DNA of 64,000 nt from Rhynchopus euleeides (Eukaryota; Euglenozoa; Diplonemea; Diplonemida; Diplonemidae): contig OY723287.1 of NCBI GenBank assembly GCA_963210315.1, positions 1,178,001-1,242,000 on the forward strand. Direction: 5' to 3'. Below, piece after piece: positions 29,676 through 40,748 of the stretch. The notes below the pieces were generated by a model. That model saw nothing but the letters and a program-made list of their open reading frames with translations, did no database searches and was not told the DNA's origin. The position numbers and the translations under genes were made by a program. Every line of letters begins with the position of its first letter. The first letter of the stretch is position 1.

Positions 29676-30883
29676 ATGCCTCCGAAGAAGGGTGGCGGTG
29701 GCGGTGGCGGCGGTGCCGCACCGCCAACCAAGTCATTCGATGTGACGGTGACGCCTGTGTTCAGCGCCGACAAGCTGGAGAACTTCCTCGCAGTCGTAAT
29801 CCCCTTCATTTCCAAGACAAAGATTGGGAAGGGGATTACGGGGAAGAACGACAAGGTATGTTTTTTTTGATAATTCATCACATAGGGTGGGGGAGGGGCG
29901 TGGGGGCGGGAGAGGAACTTCTTGCCGGCCCTGACACACCTCACACCTGCCTCCACACCCCACACGGCAGGAGTCCAAGCAGCCCCAGGTGCACCAGGTG
30001 GACCTGCACGCTGATGGCAAGAATGTGAAGATGAAGATGCCTGCGAAGTATGCCACCCCCGGCCTGGCCATTCCCCGTTTGGGGAGGGTTATTTTTCAAA
30101 ATATTGCGTGGAGGGGTCTGGCGGGGGGGGGGGGGGACTTGGAGTTGCGTTCTTTGTTCGTACGAACGGAAGTACACGACGTTGAAAAATACGACCCAAC
30201 CCTGCGGAGGAGAGGAGGGCCAATCCGCACAAATGACCCCGGTGAGTTTAACTGTCGCTGCATGATGGTCTGCCCCTTCCACGGGTGCCAAGGATGCAGT
30301 CCGGGATGTCGCTCAGCTCCGCGCCACAGCTCTTCGTGCCGTTGCCCCACCGGCGCTGCAGCCCCCTCCTTGTTGTAGAGGTCAAAAGACACCGCCGTTG
30401 CAACCGCGTGTATTTATTACACCATCTTCTGCAAGCTTTTGCAGAGTACACTCCCGTTGTCGAGGTTATTGGAGTCGTCGTAGCGTCAGCGGGGTCGCAA
30501 AGGGATTTTTCGTTCTTTCTGGAGGGGTGTTTGGGTAGAATTGAATGGCATTGAATTCCCCTTGGTACATCGCACACTCCCCACGCGCACTCCCTTCCCA
30601 CAGGACGTTGGATACGGGTATGACGTTCACCGTGACCATCTCCCACCCGCCGAAGGACCTGGATTCCCAGATCGCAGCGGGAAGGAAGGCGTTGATGGAT
30701 ATGGACAACGAGAAGGAGAAGATGGATGTAGTGGTGGAGTCGCAGCTGGCCTCCATCAACGCGAAGATTGAGGAGAAGAAGGTGCCGAAGAACAGCTGGA
30801 TGCACAAGGCCGGGGGTGCGCGCGCCCAGCAGTCGGGCGGTGAGGACGGGGCAAACATCGGGCACACCTTTGTGCCGGAATAA
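29676..30883 (+). CDS. Small three-exon gene, function unknown
   Basis: The exons are 29676-29855, 29971-30047 and 30604-30883, giving 178 residues. The introns (29856-29970, 30048-30603) both begin GTATG and end CAG, in phases 0 and 2, and joining them gives one open frame to TAA. The protein starts MPPKKGGGGGGGGAAPP, continues with a beta/alpha-looking region (SFDVTVTPVFSADKLENFL), a segment QVDLHADGKNVKMKMPAK, then TFTVTISHPPKDLDSQIAAG and a charged helix (MDMDNEKEKMDVVVESQL), ending HTFVPE. There is no signal peptide or membrane helix. I do not recognise the family; a superficial likeness to small basic ribosomal proteins such as eL22 is not convincing. The second intron, 556 bases, is long enough to hold an insertion. 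Confidence 0.7.
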
Positions 30884-31604
30884 AGGGGTGTGTGTGTGTG
30901 TGTGCCACCGTGTGCTGCGGCAAGCGTGTCGTAGTGGAATATCGCATCAACAGGCAGGGCTGCCCCGGTGTGCACCCTACACCACTGCATTGACTCGCAC
31001 CTCTGCTGTGCAGGGGGGAGCACGGGGTGCAGAGAGACCAAAGCTATCTACCTTCTCCTGCACCCCCCTCCCTTGCACCCCCCTGCGTGCCTCTCTTCCA
31101 CCCACCCGCCCCTCGTCGGGACGAACCAAAATCACCCGCCGCCCCCCCCGCCTTCAAATGCCCTAACCCACCCACCCACCCCCGTCCCCCGGCTATCATT
31201 TCGCGGTCTCCCGTCCGGAGAGGAGGATCTGGTGAGGAGGGGGGTGGTATATAATATCACAAAAAAACATTCTAGCCTTTGACACGAGTCTCCGCGTCCC
31301 GCTGGAGGGGTGGGGTGGGGGGGTTTATGGGTGGGGGTCGGGGTGGCAGGCTTGTGAGTGAGTGAGTGAGTGTAGTAGCGAAAGCAGAAGGCAAACGGTG
31401 GGTGCGCTGCATTTATTACGGAAAGATCAGTGGGGTGGAGTTTGTTGCGGCGGATTGCAGCCCCCCCCACCCTACCCCCACCCCCACCCCCACACAAGCA
31501 GATTTTCTTACCTATCACCCACACCCCCACCACCCGCTACTGCCGGGGCCCGCTATCCGACTCTCACTCGACGTTGGGCACCGCGCGGTTTTGGCTCCCC
31601 TCCT

Positions 31605-31724
31605 CTCGACACAAGGGGAGTTTGAGCCCCCCCGCCCCCAGGTCCCCTGCCCACCTGGTCGCACCCAAGTGCCTCACGCTGGATCTCTCCCCGCCCGGTG
31701 GTCCACCTGACGGATACGCACAAA
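31605..31724 (-). repeat. Dispersed repeat shared with 46497-46615
   Basis: In reverse orientation it matches 46497-46615 (ACGGATACG / CGTATCCGTCAGGTGGACCA, GAGGCACTTGGGT, CAGGTGGGCAGGGG). The 46.5 kb copy lies just 3' of the retrotransposon, so both could be retroelement tails, but this is inference. Confidence 0.65.
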
Positions 31725-32318
31725 GTGTGTCGAGCAACGGCATGCAATGTGGCACAATCCCGCCGTGCATGATTGACTTTGCCACAAACTCCTGACAAGA
31801 CATACTGCCTGGCCACGCGTCGGCACTCGCATCCCATCTCCCCCCAAAGCCCCAAACACTTCCAACCCGGCACACCACACCACGCCACACACAACAGGGC
31901 TGGCATAAATTGGCACCCCGCCGAGGCCAGACCGCATACACACCAGAGAGGAAGGGGAAGGGTGGGTGAGGGGGAGGGGATTGTGAGGGGTGCGTGTGTG
32001 TGTGTGTGACGGGGGCTCACCCTCCGTGCACCCCCCTCGCCCCCCTCGCCCCCCCCCCCCCCCCACCCGCATCCGCACCCGTCTCTGACCTCCTCTCCGC
32101 TCCCCTCCCACCCCCTACCCCCCCCCCCCCCCACCTTAGCTCTGCCCTCCCACACCACCGCCACTTCACCCCCCCCACCCCCTCCTGAATCCCCCCGAAG
32201 AGATGGCCAGCAGCCAACAGCCGGCCACACGGGAGTGAACAGTTGGGGCTGTGTGTGTGTGTGGCTGGGGAGGAGGAGGAGGAGGAGGAGATCAATATTT
32301 TTGCTCTGCCCTTTTATA

Positions 32319-32384
32319 CCCCCGCCCCCCCCCCCCCCTTTCCCCCTCTCCCCCCCCCCTCCCCCACCGCCCACACCCCGGCAG
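32319..32384 (+). promoter_or_regulatory. 66-base pyrimidine tract with CAG directly abutting the ATG
   Basis: A nearly pure C/T tract ends CCCGGCAG, with the AG immediately before ATG 32385. It is the clearest acceptor-like site in the window. If it is used, the mature transcript gets its whole 5' UTR from another exon or a spliced leader. Confidence 0.5.
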
Positions 32385-35300
32385 ATGGTGTGTGGCAAGG
32401 CCGCGGGGTGTGCCTCACCCCGGGGCCCCCTTTGGGTTGGCTGTAGGGGCAGCAACCCGCCCACCCCGTGTGGATCCACAGCGCCCGCATCACCACTCAG
32501 GGCGAGACTCCTTCTGCTCGCCGCTGCCGCGCTCGCCCTCCTCCCCGTGGCGGAGGCCGAGGAAACGATCGGCGGACAGGGAAGCGTCTGGTGGGAGTGG
32601 TACCCCAACTCGTCATCCTGCGAATCACGCGAGGATGGGGTGGACAGCGACTGGACACACGACCTCGCCTGCCTGAAGGTCAACACCCTGAAGCCTGACG
32701 ACCCTCTCCGGGTGAGGGCAGGGGATGAGGCGGGGTATGTCAAGCTGACCTGCGACGATCCTCACTCCACCACAAACCGCATCGCGGTTGACGACAATGT
32801 CATCATAGCGTATTACCTCAATACATCCGGCGGATGCGATGGCCTGCCTTATGAATCCCACATGTTGGTCCACAACGCGTCGAACTGCAGCTCCGCATTT
32901 GGTGGTGTGATGTACGCAGAATGCTCGCGATGCCACTGGCTTTTCAAAGGCGCCTCCTCCCCGCCCTACTTCCTCCAGGCTGTCGGGGTGTTCGTCTTCC
33001 TGACGCTGTGCATCATATTCAACCTGATGTTCCAACACAAGATAGACCACTGCAGCAAGGTTCTCCCCCCGAAAATCCTCCCTTGCTGCTTCCCGGTGAA
33101 GAGCAACGAACAGCTCCTCCTTGACACCGAAGAGGCCCCTCCCGACGGGCAGTCCGCCGGATCCGACGACCAGGCTACACTCTACGCTTCCTACAACGAC
33201 CGCCCCGGGTCACCTGGGGGTGCCTCCATCTCCACGACACAGCCTGGTTATGAGGTAGGGGATGCTCAGATATACCCCAACTGCATTGTCCGGATCAGGC
33301 CCCGCTGCGCCGCAGGGGGCAGCAGCCTCGCCAGCCCCGACTCGAGGAACAACTCCACCTCGCTGCACCCGGTGCACCACCCAGAGGAGGGAGGGTCTCC
33401 AATGGGGCGGCGTGGGTTGTCCCGGGGCCTCTCTGCGCGATCCATCACCTCGGGGTCTCCCGAGCTCCGCCCGCAGGGCAACCCGCTGCATCTGCCTCAG
33501 CTGGGCATGCCTCCGCACGCCCAGCCGGTTGGGACACCGGAGCACAGCCCGCGGGGCGGGGGGGTGCCCATCGGGGGGACAAGCAGTGACGTGTCGCCGG
33601 AACACCTCGCGGAGTCAGTCTGCATCCTGGGGAAGAGCAGCAGCTCCCTGGCGGCGGCGGCTCCGCCGCCGCCGCCCCCGCCTCACGGCGGGGGCGGGGG
33701 CGAGGGGAGCCCCCTCGCCGGCACCCCGTCCTCCTCCTCCGCTTCCCCCCGCGCCGTGTCCCGCCCCACCCGCTACTTCGACAGCTCCCGTGGCTCCGCC
33801 ACGACGGAGGCGGGGGCAGGGGCGGGGGGGTCCCCCAGCGCCATCACAGGCTACCCCCCGGTGTCGCTCCCGATGCGGCGCGCCAGCAGCTACCGCTTTG
33901 ACCCCGCCGCTGCGGCGCGGCGTGGGAGGAGGGGGCATGCGTCTGGCGTGTCGGGTGGAGGAGGGGGCGATACCCAACACCACATCCCTATCAGGGCAGT
34001 GGGGGGGGCGTACAGCCCTGTTAATGCCGCGCAGCAGCAGCATGGAGGTGGGGGTGGTGGTGGCGGTGGCGTGTCGGACCCCAGCGCAACAGCGGTGGAG
34101 GGTGTGTCGGGGTTTCCCGCGATGTTCACCGATGGTGGGGCGGGGCTGGCGGGGTCCGCCGCTGCTGCTGCTGCTGCGCAGCGTGCGCCCCACAAAGGCG
34201 GTGGAGGTGGGGGTGCGGGGCGGGGCGCGCTGCCGCCACCGCCTCTGCCGCCATCAACCCCTGTGGAGCAGGAGGAGCATCCTGAGTTTGCCCTGTCGGT
34301 TTCAGCAGCCCCGGTCTTTCTCCCCTCTGGGGGTGGGAGTGGCGGTGGCGGTGGCGGGGGTGGGGGGAACCCGCAGAGCACCCCGTCGACGCCTCTGGAG
34401 GATATGGAGCGGCTGCGGGAGAGGCGCCGGGTGGCGCACAGCAACACCGCGCGCGCCGCGTTTGCAAACACCGTGACGCTGCCGCGGGGGTCGTCGTTTG
34501 GGATGGACGATGAGGGGGAAGAGGAGGAGGAGGTGCTGCCGCGGACACCCGTCAAAACCCTGAGCTACTACAGCAGGAAGGGGAGGCGGGGCGTGGCGGG
34601 GTGGGAGCGGGGGTCGGGTGCGGCGCATCCGTCGCCGTCGCACAGCGCGACGACTGTCACGACGAGGGGGCTCTCTGCGATATCCACCCCCGTCACGCAT
34701 TACAGCGAGCATGAGACGTCAAAACAGGCCCTCATAGATGTGCAGGAGCTTGCCGTTATCTCCGCGCCTGTCGCAGCAACCTGTGATATCTGCGGGTTTG
34801 ACATGGGGTTCCCCCACTCCTGCGTCGAATATAAGGCGCTCGTCCTCTCCGGTGCCTTCGGGCTGCACGCCCGCTGCCTCTCCGTCGATCGCACCGGGGG
34901 CAACAGGGCCCTTGTCTGCTTCACCTCCCCTGGGAAGGTCAGGCCGAGCACCACCACCAACCCACAGCTCTGCGACAAGATCTGCACGGAGGTCGGGTTC
35001 CACATGGGGGAGGACGGATGCGTCGACATCGAGGGCGACGTCCGCTGCTGGCTTTCTCTCCCGGATGTCCGGAAGGCGAGCAGCTTGGGGCACTACGTCA
35101 GGGTGGTGGCAAGGCCCTGGAAGCACTGCCCCGAGCACTACTGGAAGCACTGGTATAAAGACTTCGAGCTCTGCGTTGGAGAGGTTGACAGCATCTGCAC
35201 CTCCCCGTCGGGCGAGCCTCTGCTGAGGGTCGGGTTTCTCGGGGGCGCGCTGCTGACCATGCCCCTCTCAGCCTTCTGTGAGAGCAGCGAGACGGAGCAC

Positions 35301-36047
35301 AGCGGGGAATGTCTGATGGTGCCGCAGACTGTTGAGCGTCGCATCATGATGGCGGTATTCGTCGCGTCAACTCCTCCGCTTCTTGCGGCGAAGGCGATAT
35401 ACCTCGTGTCCCTGTTTGTCATGTCGATCGTCGCCGTGTTCGAATCGGGGCACAGCGGGCGTGCGTCGCACCACAGCCACTGGGAGGCATACGAGGAGGT
35501 GTACTTTAAACTCTTCAACAGCGGATACCCCACGCTAATCGCGGACTGCACGACAGTGTCTTCCTACTTCCTGCTGAACTTCCACCCATCCCCGACAGGA
35601 TTCGTCAGAGGTGTCGGCATACCCTCCACAATCGTCCTGGTTGTGACCCTCGGGGTTTCACTCCCAGGGATTCTGACGCATGCCCTGCCGATGCTGTTCT
35701 ATTATGGGTGGATCTGGGCACCCGTGCTCTTCCTGCTGTATCAACTCTTCAAGGTGGTAGTCAAGCTGCGGCCCGCCCCTCCCGACATGGCTGAGGGGGA
35801 TGCGTACAGCATCAGGGCGATCTGGTACCACCACCGTGGGTACGTCGTCAAAGCGTCTGCTTATTACTTTCTCTTCAGGTTCACCGCAGAGCTGCTGGGT
35901 GTGCTGTTTCTGCAGACGAGCTATAACTACGGCGTTCTGGCTTACGATGGGAACCGGTATTTCAAAACAATCAGCCTGGAGTATCAGCAGCGGGATGTGC
36001 TATGCATCCTCGAGCACGGCGCTCAGCTTGCCTCCCTCGTGATGTGA
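32385..36047 (+). CDS. Large multi-pass membrane protein of unknown family
   Basis: A 1220-residue frame. ATG 32385 is chosen because a CAG acceptor abuts it; the upstream continuation encodes only Arg and Pro runs. A hydrophobic stretch at about 42-60 (LLLLAAAALALLPVAEAE) is a late signal peptide or anchor. Residues about 60-195 are a Cys- and sequon-bearing ectodomain, then a helix (about 196-216, FLQAVGVFVFLTLCIIFNL). Residues about 217-780 are low-complexity Ser/Gly/Pro, probably cytosolic. Then comes a Cys-containing segment (VAATCDICGFDMGFPHSC) and a C-terminal block of about five helices (from MMAVFVASTPPLLAAKAIYL at about 986 to AELLGVLFLQTSYNYG at about 1170). It could be a channel, transporter or receptor; no family motif is recognised. 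Gly and Ser runs are encoded by GGT/GGC repeats. Confidence 0.75.
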   Translation: MVCGKAAGCASPRGPLWVGCRGSNPPTPCGSTAPASPLRARLLLLAAAALALLPVAEAEETIGGQGSVWWEWYPNSSSCESREDGVDSDWTHDLACLKVNTLKPDDPLRVRAGDEAGYVKLTCDDPHSTTNRIAVDDNVIIAYYLNTSGGCDGLPYESHMLVHNASNCSSAFGGVMYAECSRCHWLFKGASSPPYFLQAVGVFVFLTLCIIFNLMFQHKIDHCSKVLPPKILPCCFPVKSNEQLLLDTEEAPPDGQSAGSDDQATLYASYNDRPGSPGGASISTTQPGYEVGDAQIYPNCIVRIRPRCAAGGSSLASPDSRNNSTSLHPVHHPEEGGSPMGRRGLSRGLSARSITSGSPELRPQGNPLHLPQLGMPPHAQPVGTPEHSPRGGGVPIGGTSSDVSPEHLAESVCILGKSSSSLAAAAPPPPPPPHGGGGGEGSPLAGTPSSSSASPRAVSRPTRYFDSSRGSATTEAGAGAGGSPSAITGYPPVSLPMRRASSYRFDPAAAARRGRRGHASGVSGGGGGDTQHHIPIRAVGGAYSPVNAAQQQHGGGGGGGGGVSDPSATAVEGVSGFPAMFTDGGAGLAGSAAAAAAAQRAPHKGGGGGGAGRGALPPPPLPPSTPVEQEEHPEFALSVSAAPVFLPSGGGSGGGGGGGGGNPQSTPSTPLEDMERLRERRRVAHSNTARAAFANTVTLPRGSSFGMDDEGEEEEEVLPRTPVKTLSYYSRKGRRGVAGWERGSGAAHPSPSHSATTVTTRGLSAISTPVTHYSEHETSKQALIDVQELAVISAPVAATCDICGFDMGFPHSCVEYKALVLSGAFGLHARCLSVDRTGGNRALVCFTSPGKVRPSTTTNPQLCDKICTEVGFHMGEDGCVDIEGDVRCWLSLPDVRKASSLGHYVRVVARPWKHCPEHYWKHWYKDFELCVGEVDSICTSPSGEPLLRVGFLGGALLTMPLSAFCESSETEHSGECLMVPQTVERRIMMAVFVASTPPLLAAKAIYLVSLFVMSIVAVFESGHSGRASHHSHWEAYEEVYFKLFNSGYPTLIADCTTVSSYFLLNFHPSPTGFVRGVGIPSTIVLVVTLGVSLPGILTHALPMLFYYGWIWAPVLFLLYQLFKVVVKLRPAPPDMAEGDAYSIRAIWYHHRGYVVKASAYYFLFRFTAELLGVLFLQTSYNYGVLAYDGNRYFKTISLEYQQRDVLCILEHGAQLASLVM

Positions 36048-36064
36048 AGGGGGGTGGTGGGGTG

Positions 36065-36125
36065 GTGTGCGAGCATTCCCGTTGTGGGAGTATTCACACT
36101 TAAATCATACGGGGGATAGAGTGAG
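36065..36125 (+). repeat. Segment shared with 61868-61933
   Basis: Both copies contain ACACTTAAATCATACGGGGG followed by ATAGAGTG, and the same upstream GTGTGCGA...ATTCCCGTT. Here it begins 17 bases after a stop codon, so it may be 3' UTR sequence. The far copy would then be a transposed or duplicated remnant. Confidence 0.75.
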
Positions 36126-36787
36126 AGAGAGAGGGGGGGGGGGGGTGAGCGCGGGTGATTTCTGTCAAAAGGGAATGCCGGATGTGTTGTGGGGAGCAAG
36201 ATAAAGGGGACGGGGGGTGGGGAGGAGGTGGTGGTCTTGTACACACTCGGGTCCGGTGGCCGTCGATTCAAAAACGGACCTTTCCGTAGGTCTGTTGGTG
36301 CAGGCAGTAGAGGGGGGTGTGGGTGCGTCTGCTATCTTCCAGTTTATCTGTATCGACACTTTCAGTTTGAGGCAAAGGAATAACAGGAACCAATACCATG
36401 GGGGGGGGAGGGGGAACGAAGACCGAAAACGCGAAACTGCTATTTCAATGGTTTGTAACTAACGGGACACGACACGCGTCTATGCCATTGGCCTGGCAAC
36501 ATTGTGTGTGCACGCCCCCGATTTGCTGGCAAGTTGCAAGCCGTGTTTGGCTGACAACACTCCTCCCAATCATTCAGTGGTGATGTTTAACGTGATTGCT
36601 CGGACTGATCCAAGTGGGCTGTGTATGTGTGGAGCGATCAGGATTTGAGTGAGACTGTGCCCTGAGCAGCTCAGACCTCACTACCGGATGTGTCTGTCAG
36701 TGGAGCTCGTATGCGTCACCGATCGGTGCCCCGCGCGTTCTCCACTGATGCAAATAGTGATTTCACGTGTTTTTATTGTAGAGAAAA

Positions 36788-36908
36788 GGGGGTCTTCGCT
36801 TCAGCAAAGCTTTCCGAAAAAATCCAGCGGTTTTCACCCAAACCAAAACAGGGTGAAATACACCAAAACATGCCATTTTTTTTGGCACCCTACGTAGCGA
36901 AGGCCTCC
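36788..36908. mobile_element. MITE, G5-TCTTCGC family (copy 3), TSD aaa
   Basis: A 121 bp element with ends GGGGGTCTTCGCT and GTAGCGAAGGCCTCC and flanking aaa (36785-36787, 36909-36911). The interior is diverged from copies 1 and 2 but keeps a CACCAAAA motif. Confidence 0.8.
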
Positions 36909-39855
36909 AAAGGAACCAAAACAATGCTGCTCGAAAAAAAAAAGCGCAACAAAATCTCACGCCGAAAGAACAAAGTGTGCCGACACAGCTCTCTCGGTCT
37001 GTGCTGAAAAGGCTAAGGGCTGGGTGTGCATCACACCTGGTCAGAGACGTAAAGTGGCGCTTACAGCCCCCATCTCAGCGGGGCTGGGGCTGCGTAACCC
37101 TGAACAGGGGTTTGAACAAAAATGCAGAACGTACATGATGGGGGTGGGGTCTTCATTTGAAAGGAGAACAGAACATTCGACCCCCCTCCCTCAGGAATAG
37201 TTGTGGGTGCCACACCTCGAATCACCGTGCCCTGCGGGCGTGTCTACGTTTCTGTGTGTTGTACGTTGGGTGACAAGGTGCAGCAACGTATGAAAGTCGA
37301 CCAGAAACCGCGGGCCGCTGATTTTTTTTTGTTTTACACATTACAAGTGATCGTATCGAAGTCGCAGAAACGAAGGAAATCAGACGACTGGCTCTTCAGA
37401 GTTATCGCCTTCGTGCCACGTCACAGATCCTCAATACAGCCTTGAGACACACGCATGCTCAACGAAACGTGATTCGGTGCTGCTTTATTTTGCTGTCGCC
37501 GGACAGTGGGTCGTTTCCATTATGATGCCACAAAAATCGAAGGGAATGCCATTTTAAACCCCCCGCCCCCCTTCCTGCATTTGCTTAATAGCTTGCTTAG
37601 CGCAGCCCAAACTGGGGTGAAACACTCTGCCCCCTCTTTGCTGGATCTTGCGATCGAACCAAACTCTGCCGCATTTTGCTCCGACCTGCCTCAGTTCACA
37701 GTAATAAAAAAAAGCTCTGCTGGCAACGCATGTGCAGACACAGACGCAGACACTCGTGTGAAGCAAAGTCGGTGCGGGTCAATTTGACACTTCTGCTGAT
37801 TCAGTGGGTTCCGATTCCAAATGCACTGTTGGCTCCACACCCGCCCCCCTCCAAATAGGGGTGTGGTTTCCCCGAGTGCAGCATGGTTCAACGGCCTGCT
37901 GCAGGAAAATATGCCGGGGAGGCCAACATGTGCCACTATTTCAAAAAGTCGAATCCAGCAGGGGGGAGTTCAGATGGGCTTTACTTCACTCTCGATGATG
38001 TTCGGGAAAACGCAACACCCTTCTGCCACCATGCGTGCCGTGTGTATGTTTGACCCGATTATCGAAAGGTGTGTGTGTGTGTGTTGTGAAATATATTCTA
38101 CGTGTGGCAACCATATAGCCCACAATCGCGTGTGTTTTCCAAAAGGTTGTTCGTCTCACAGTTGCGCTGTTGAAGCAGCAGCCCAACAGATTCGCGTAAC
38201 CCTGTTCCGTGATTTGATGTTCAGAATATAATAAGGTGGTGTGTGGGGGTCAACCGTCCAACAAGAGAGTAGCGGCAAAGCAATGGCACATTCCCCCCTG
38301 TGGAGGCCTACGCTCAGAAATGCAGAGAAGTGAGGAAACCGGTGAGGAAACCAGTTTTGTGAGGAGGTGAACCGCCTCACAAAACTGGCTGCAACATGAC
38401 ACAGTTTGACACACAGTGACACAGAGCGAAGCCCCTGTATGTTATTTTTTCCCTTTTTTCAGGCAGTACAATTCGCCCTACGGAATGTCCCCTCCTGCCT
38501 TCTTCCCTCCCCAGAGTTCATTCCTGCACACATTGTGCCGTCTTTTTCCCCCGACAATTTCCCCCGCGGGGGTGTCTGAGAGAACGAGGTACACTGATGG
38601 TTTTATTACTGGTTTATTTCTTATGCACACCGCAATAAACCGCCACCACAGCTTCCGTTTGACACAGCAAAGGAGCAGACCGACCCACTCGTCAGCCACA
38701 TCAACAGCGGGTGGTGGCGGTGACTATCTTTTTCATGTCAATACGCAAAGGCTCGAAAGCGAATTTATCAGGCAAGTCAGCCAAGTCAGAGAACGAAATG
38801 AAAAATGCTACCAAAAAAAAAAGAGCGCCTTGTCCGTTCAAATCTGAACCCAAGGTGGGGCTATGAGGGGGGCAGGGCTATCGGCAGAGACCCGCCTGTT
38901 GGAGTTGGTTTCGCCTCGACTGCCGCACGGGTGCCCACTGCCCAAAAGCCACAGCGGGGCTTGTAGAAACCACGGCCAGCAAAATGCCAGCAAAAGGCAA
39001 TCAGGCGTCTGGGGTCGAAATGCCAGGGCCCATCCCACACCCAACCCTGAATGAACACACTGCGTGCTGTCTGTTATTTGAATGGTGATGGGGGGTTTTC
39101 GCTGCCGGCTTCGGCAACAAAAAGCTCACCGTTTTCGATACCGTAGCGAGGATCCCAGCTGAACGAGGTTGAATTCAACTGAACATTGGCAGTGCTGTTG
39201 GCCCCCTCATGAGCGGATGGACCGGCAGTGTGCGGCTGTTCAGTCACGATGGATTTGGGCGAGCGGTTCACCAAGAGACTCAGTCATTCATATTTCATCC
39301 CCGAGGCCGGTTTGAAGCAACGCCACAGGGCTTCACCGAGAGCGGGCCTCTGATATGTTACACGACTTTCGTCCTATTTTGGCACATTGCAGTCTATCGC
39401 ATCAAACCACGAGCAGGGGGTGTGGATGCTCAGTGTGTTCGACACTGCGACAAGTAATGTTCGCGTGTGAGTGCGGAATCAAAGAAAAAGTATGAAACCG
39501 CAGCGTGTGTTGATGATCCGTGTGGCGACACGTTGTTTTTTTTTCCCGGTCCTTCTAAAAGTATACAGAACTGGAAATTGCCGAAGTGCAGTGCCACCCA
39601 CACCCCGATTGATTTTTGGAAGCCAGGCGACGCCCCCACCCTGCGACTCGTTTGCCCCTTTTTTACCTTTTTGTGTTCGTTTCACTAACTCATAACTCAG
39701 TGCGCCTCGTGCAGCATGATCGTGTGAGCAGCGTTCGGCGAAAGAAAAAGAAGAAGAGACCGCCAAAAAAATCACTTGTCAGAGTCGCAGGAAAATAAAA
39801 AGGGAGCTGCCTGGGTTTGCAGTTTTCCCCCCCCGGATTTGGCGCACAAACAACA

Positions 39856-39964
39856 GGGGGCCCTCGCTACCAAGTGTGACTGAGTGAGAAAAAGTGAGAA
39901 GTCAGCCATGTTTGGCTGAACACTGACGACTCGTGACTCACAGTGACTCGTAGCGAGGACCCCC
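39856..39964. mobile_element. MITE, G5-CCCTCGC family (copy 1), TSD aca
   Basis: A 109 bp element, GGGGGCCCTCGCTACC to GTAGCGAGGACCCCC, flanked by aca (39853-39855, 39965-39967). The left flank (CGGATTTGGCGCACAAACAA) also exists unoccupied at about 7492-7514. Confidence 0.95.
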
Positions 39965-39967
39965 ACA

Positions 39968-40748
39968 GCCAGGCTTGCTCCGTATTCCTTGAAAAATAGC
40001 CAAAATCCCGGAAATGTATTCCTGCTTTTTTCTAAGGATTTTTGCCTTGGATTTCGGACCCAGCAGTTCCCTGTGCCAGTCCCACAACCTCACGCAGTGC
40101 ACTGCCTTGGAAAATTCTGTCACGAATCACTCATGGGCGCTCGTTTCGGCACGACTGCCGCAACCGGAACCGCATGGTGAAGGCCTCCTCGATCGAGACC
40201 ACCACTGGCAGCCCAGGTCCGGTAGCTCGCCATCCTCGGCCAAACAAAATGTCGGCAATGACCGCCTTGTTTTCATTGTGCTGTAAGGCGCGTACGACCG
40301 ATGCATGCGATGGTTGCCTCAACAGCATGAGGCGCTGCGCGGCCTGATGACCTGGTCGGCGCCACCTGACAGTTCCCACTGGTTCGACTCGCTAGATGGG
40401 GTATCCGGCGTCCACGGCTCATCTCTCCTGTGGCCAGTGATCCCGCCATCATCAGCTGCCGGATGAAAGCAAAAAATGGGTTTCAGGACCGTTTTTTCCA
40501 ACGACACCCCTTCTTGACCTGCCATAGTGGTATACGCGTAAGGACTTGGTGACGAGACAGGCACAAGCCACAGGGGGGTCTGGGGGGCAGAGCCCCCCAG
40601 CCGCCGGAGACCACGGTAGTGAACATCTGGGTCTTGGCTGGAAAGAACACCGCTTTTTTGGCTGCCGGGAAGAAACAGAAAAGGGGCAGGTGTCTGGAGG
40701 ACTCATCCTCATCCCCCCCTCGGAAAAAGTTTCCTAAGGAAAATCCTT
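39968..40748. other. Gene-free spacer with one G-hairpin repeat
   Basis: Contains a G-hairpin repeat at 40541-40630. A minus-strand frame at 40131-40379 reads like ordinary protein but has no recognisable family; it may be a decayed gene fragment. Confidence 0.4.
40541..40630 (+). repeat. G-hairpin dispersed repeat
   Basis: A full unit: leader AAGGACTTGGTGACGAGACA, then GGGGGGTCTGGGGGGC with its inverse, then GCCGCCGGAGACCACGGTAG and GAACATCTG. Confidence 0.85.

Larger units (their letters stand above)
30884..32384. other. Intergenic, no supported gene; old repeat fragment and C-rich leader
   Basis: It contains (GT)n at 30889-30903, a (GAGT)n run near 31353-31370, a roughly 120 bp fragment (31605-31724) that is the reverse complement of 46497-46615, and C/T-rich DNA from 32020 onward. 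It ends in the acceptor-like tract described separately. Confidence 0.5.
36048..39855. other. Gene-free region, one MITE and a 3' UTR-like repeat
   Basis: Directly after the membrane-protein stop lies a segment (36065-36125) repeated at 61868-61933. A G5-TCTTCGC MITE sits at 36788-36908. The rest is of lower GC than the gene region, with only short frames and no motif I trust. Confidence 0.55.

Noticed and set aside
29676-30883. Assignment of the three-exon gene to ribosomal protein eL22
   Set aside because: Length and basic/acidic pattern are roughly similar, but the conserved core of eL22 could not be aligned.
40452-40712. Several frames with recurrent peptides like SLPWPPAAGGLRPPDPP
   Set aside because: These are translations of the G-hairpin repeat in different places, not a protein family.
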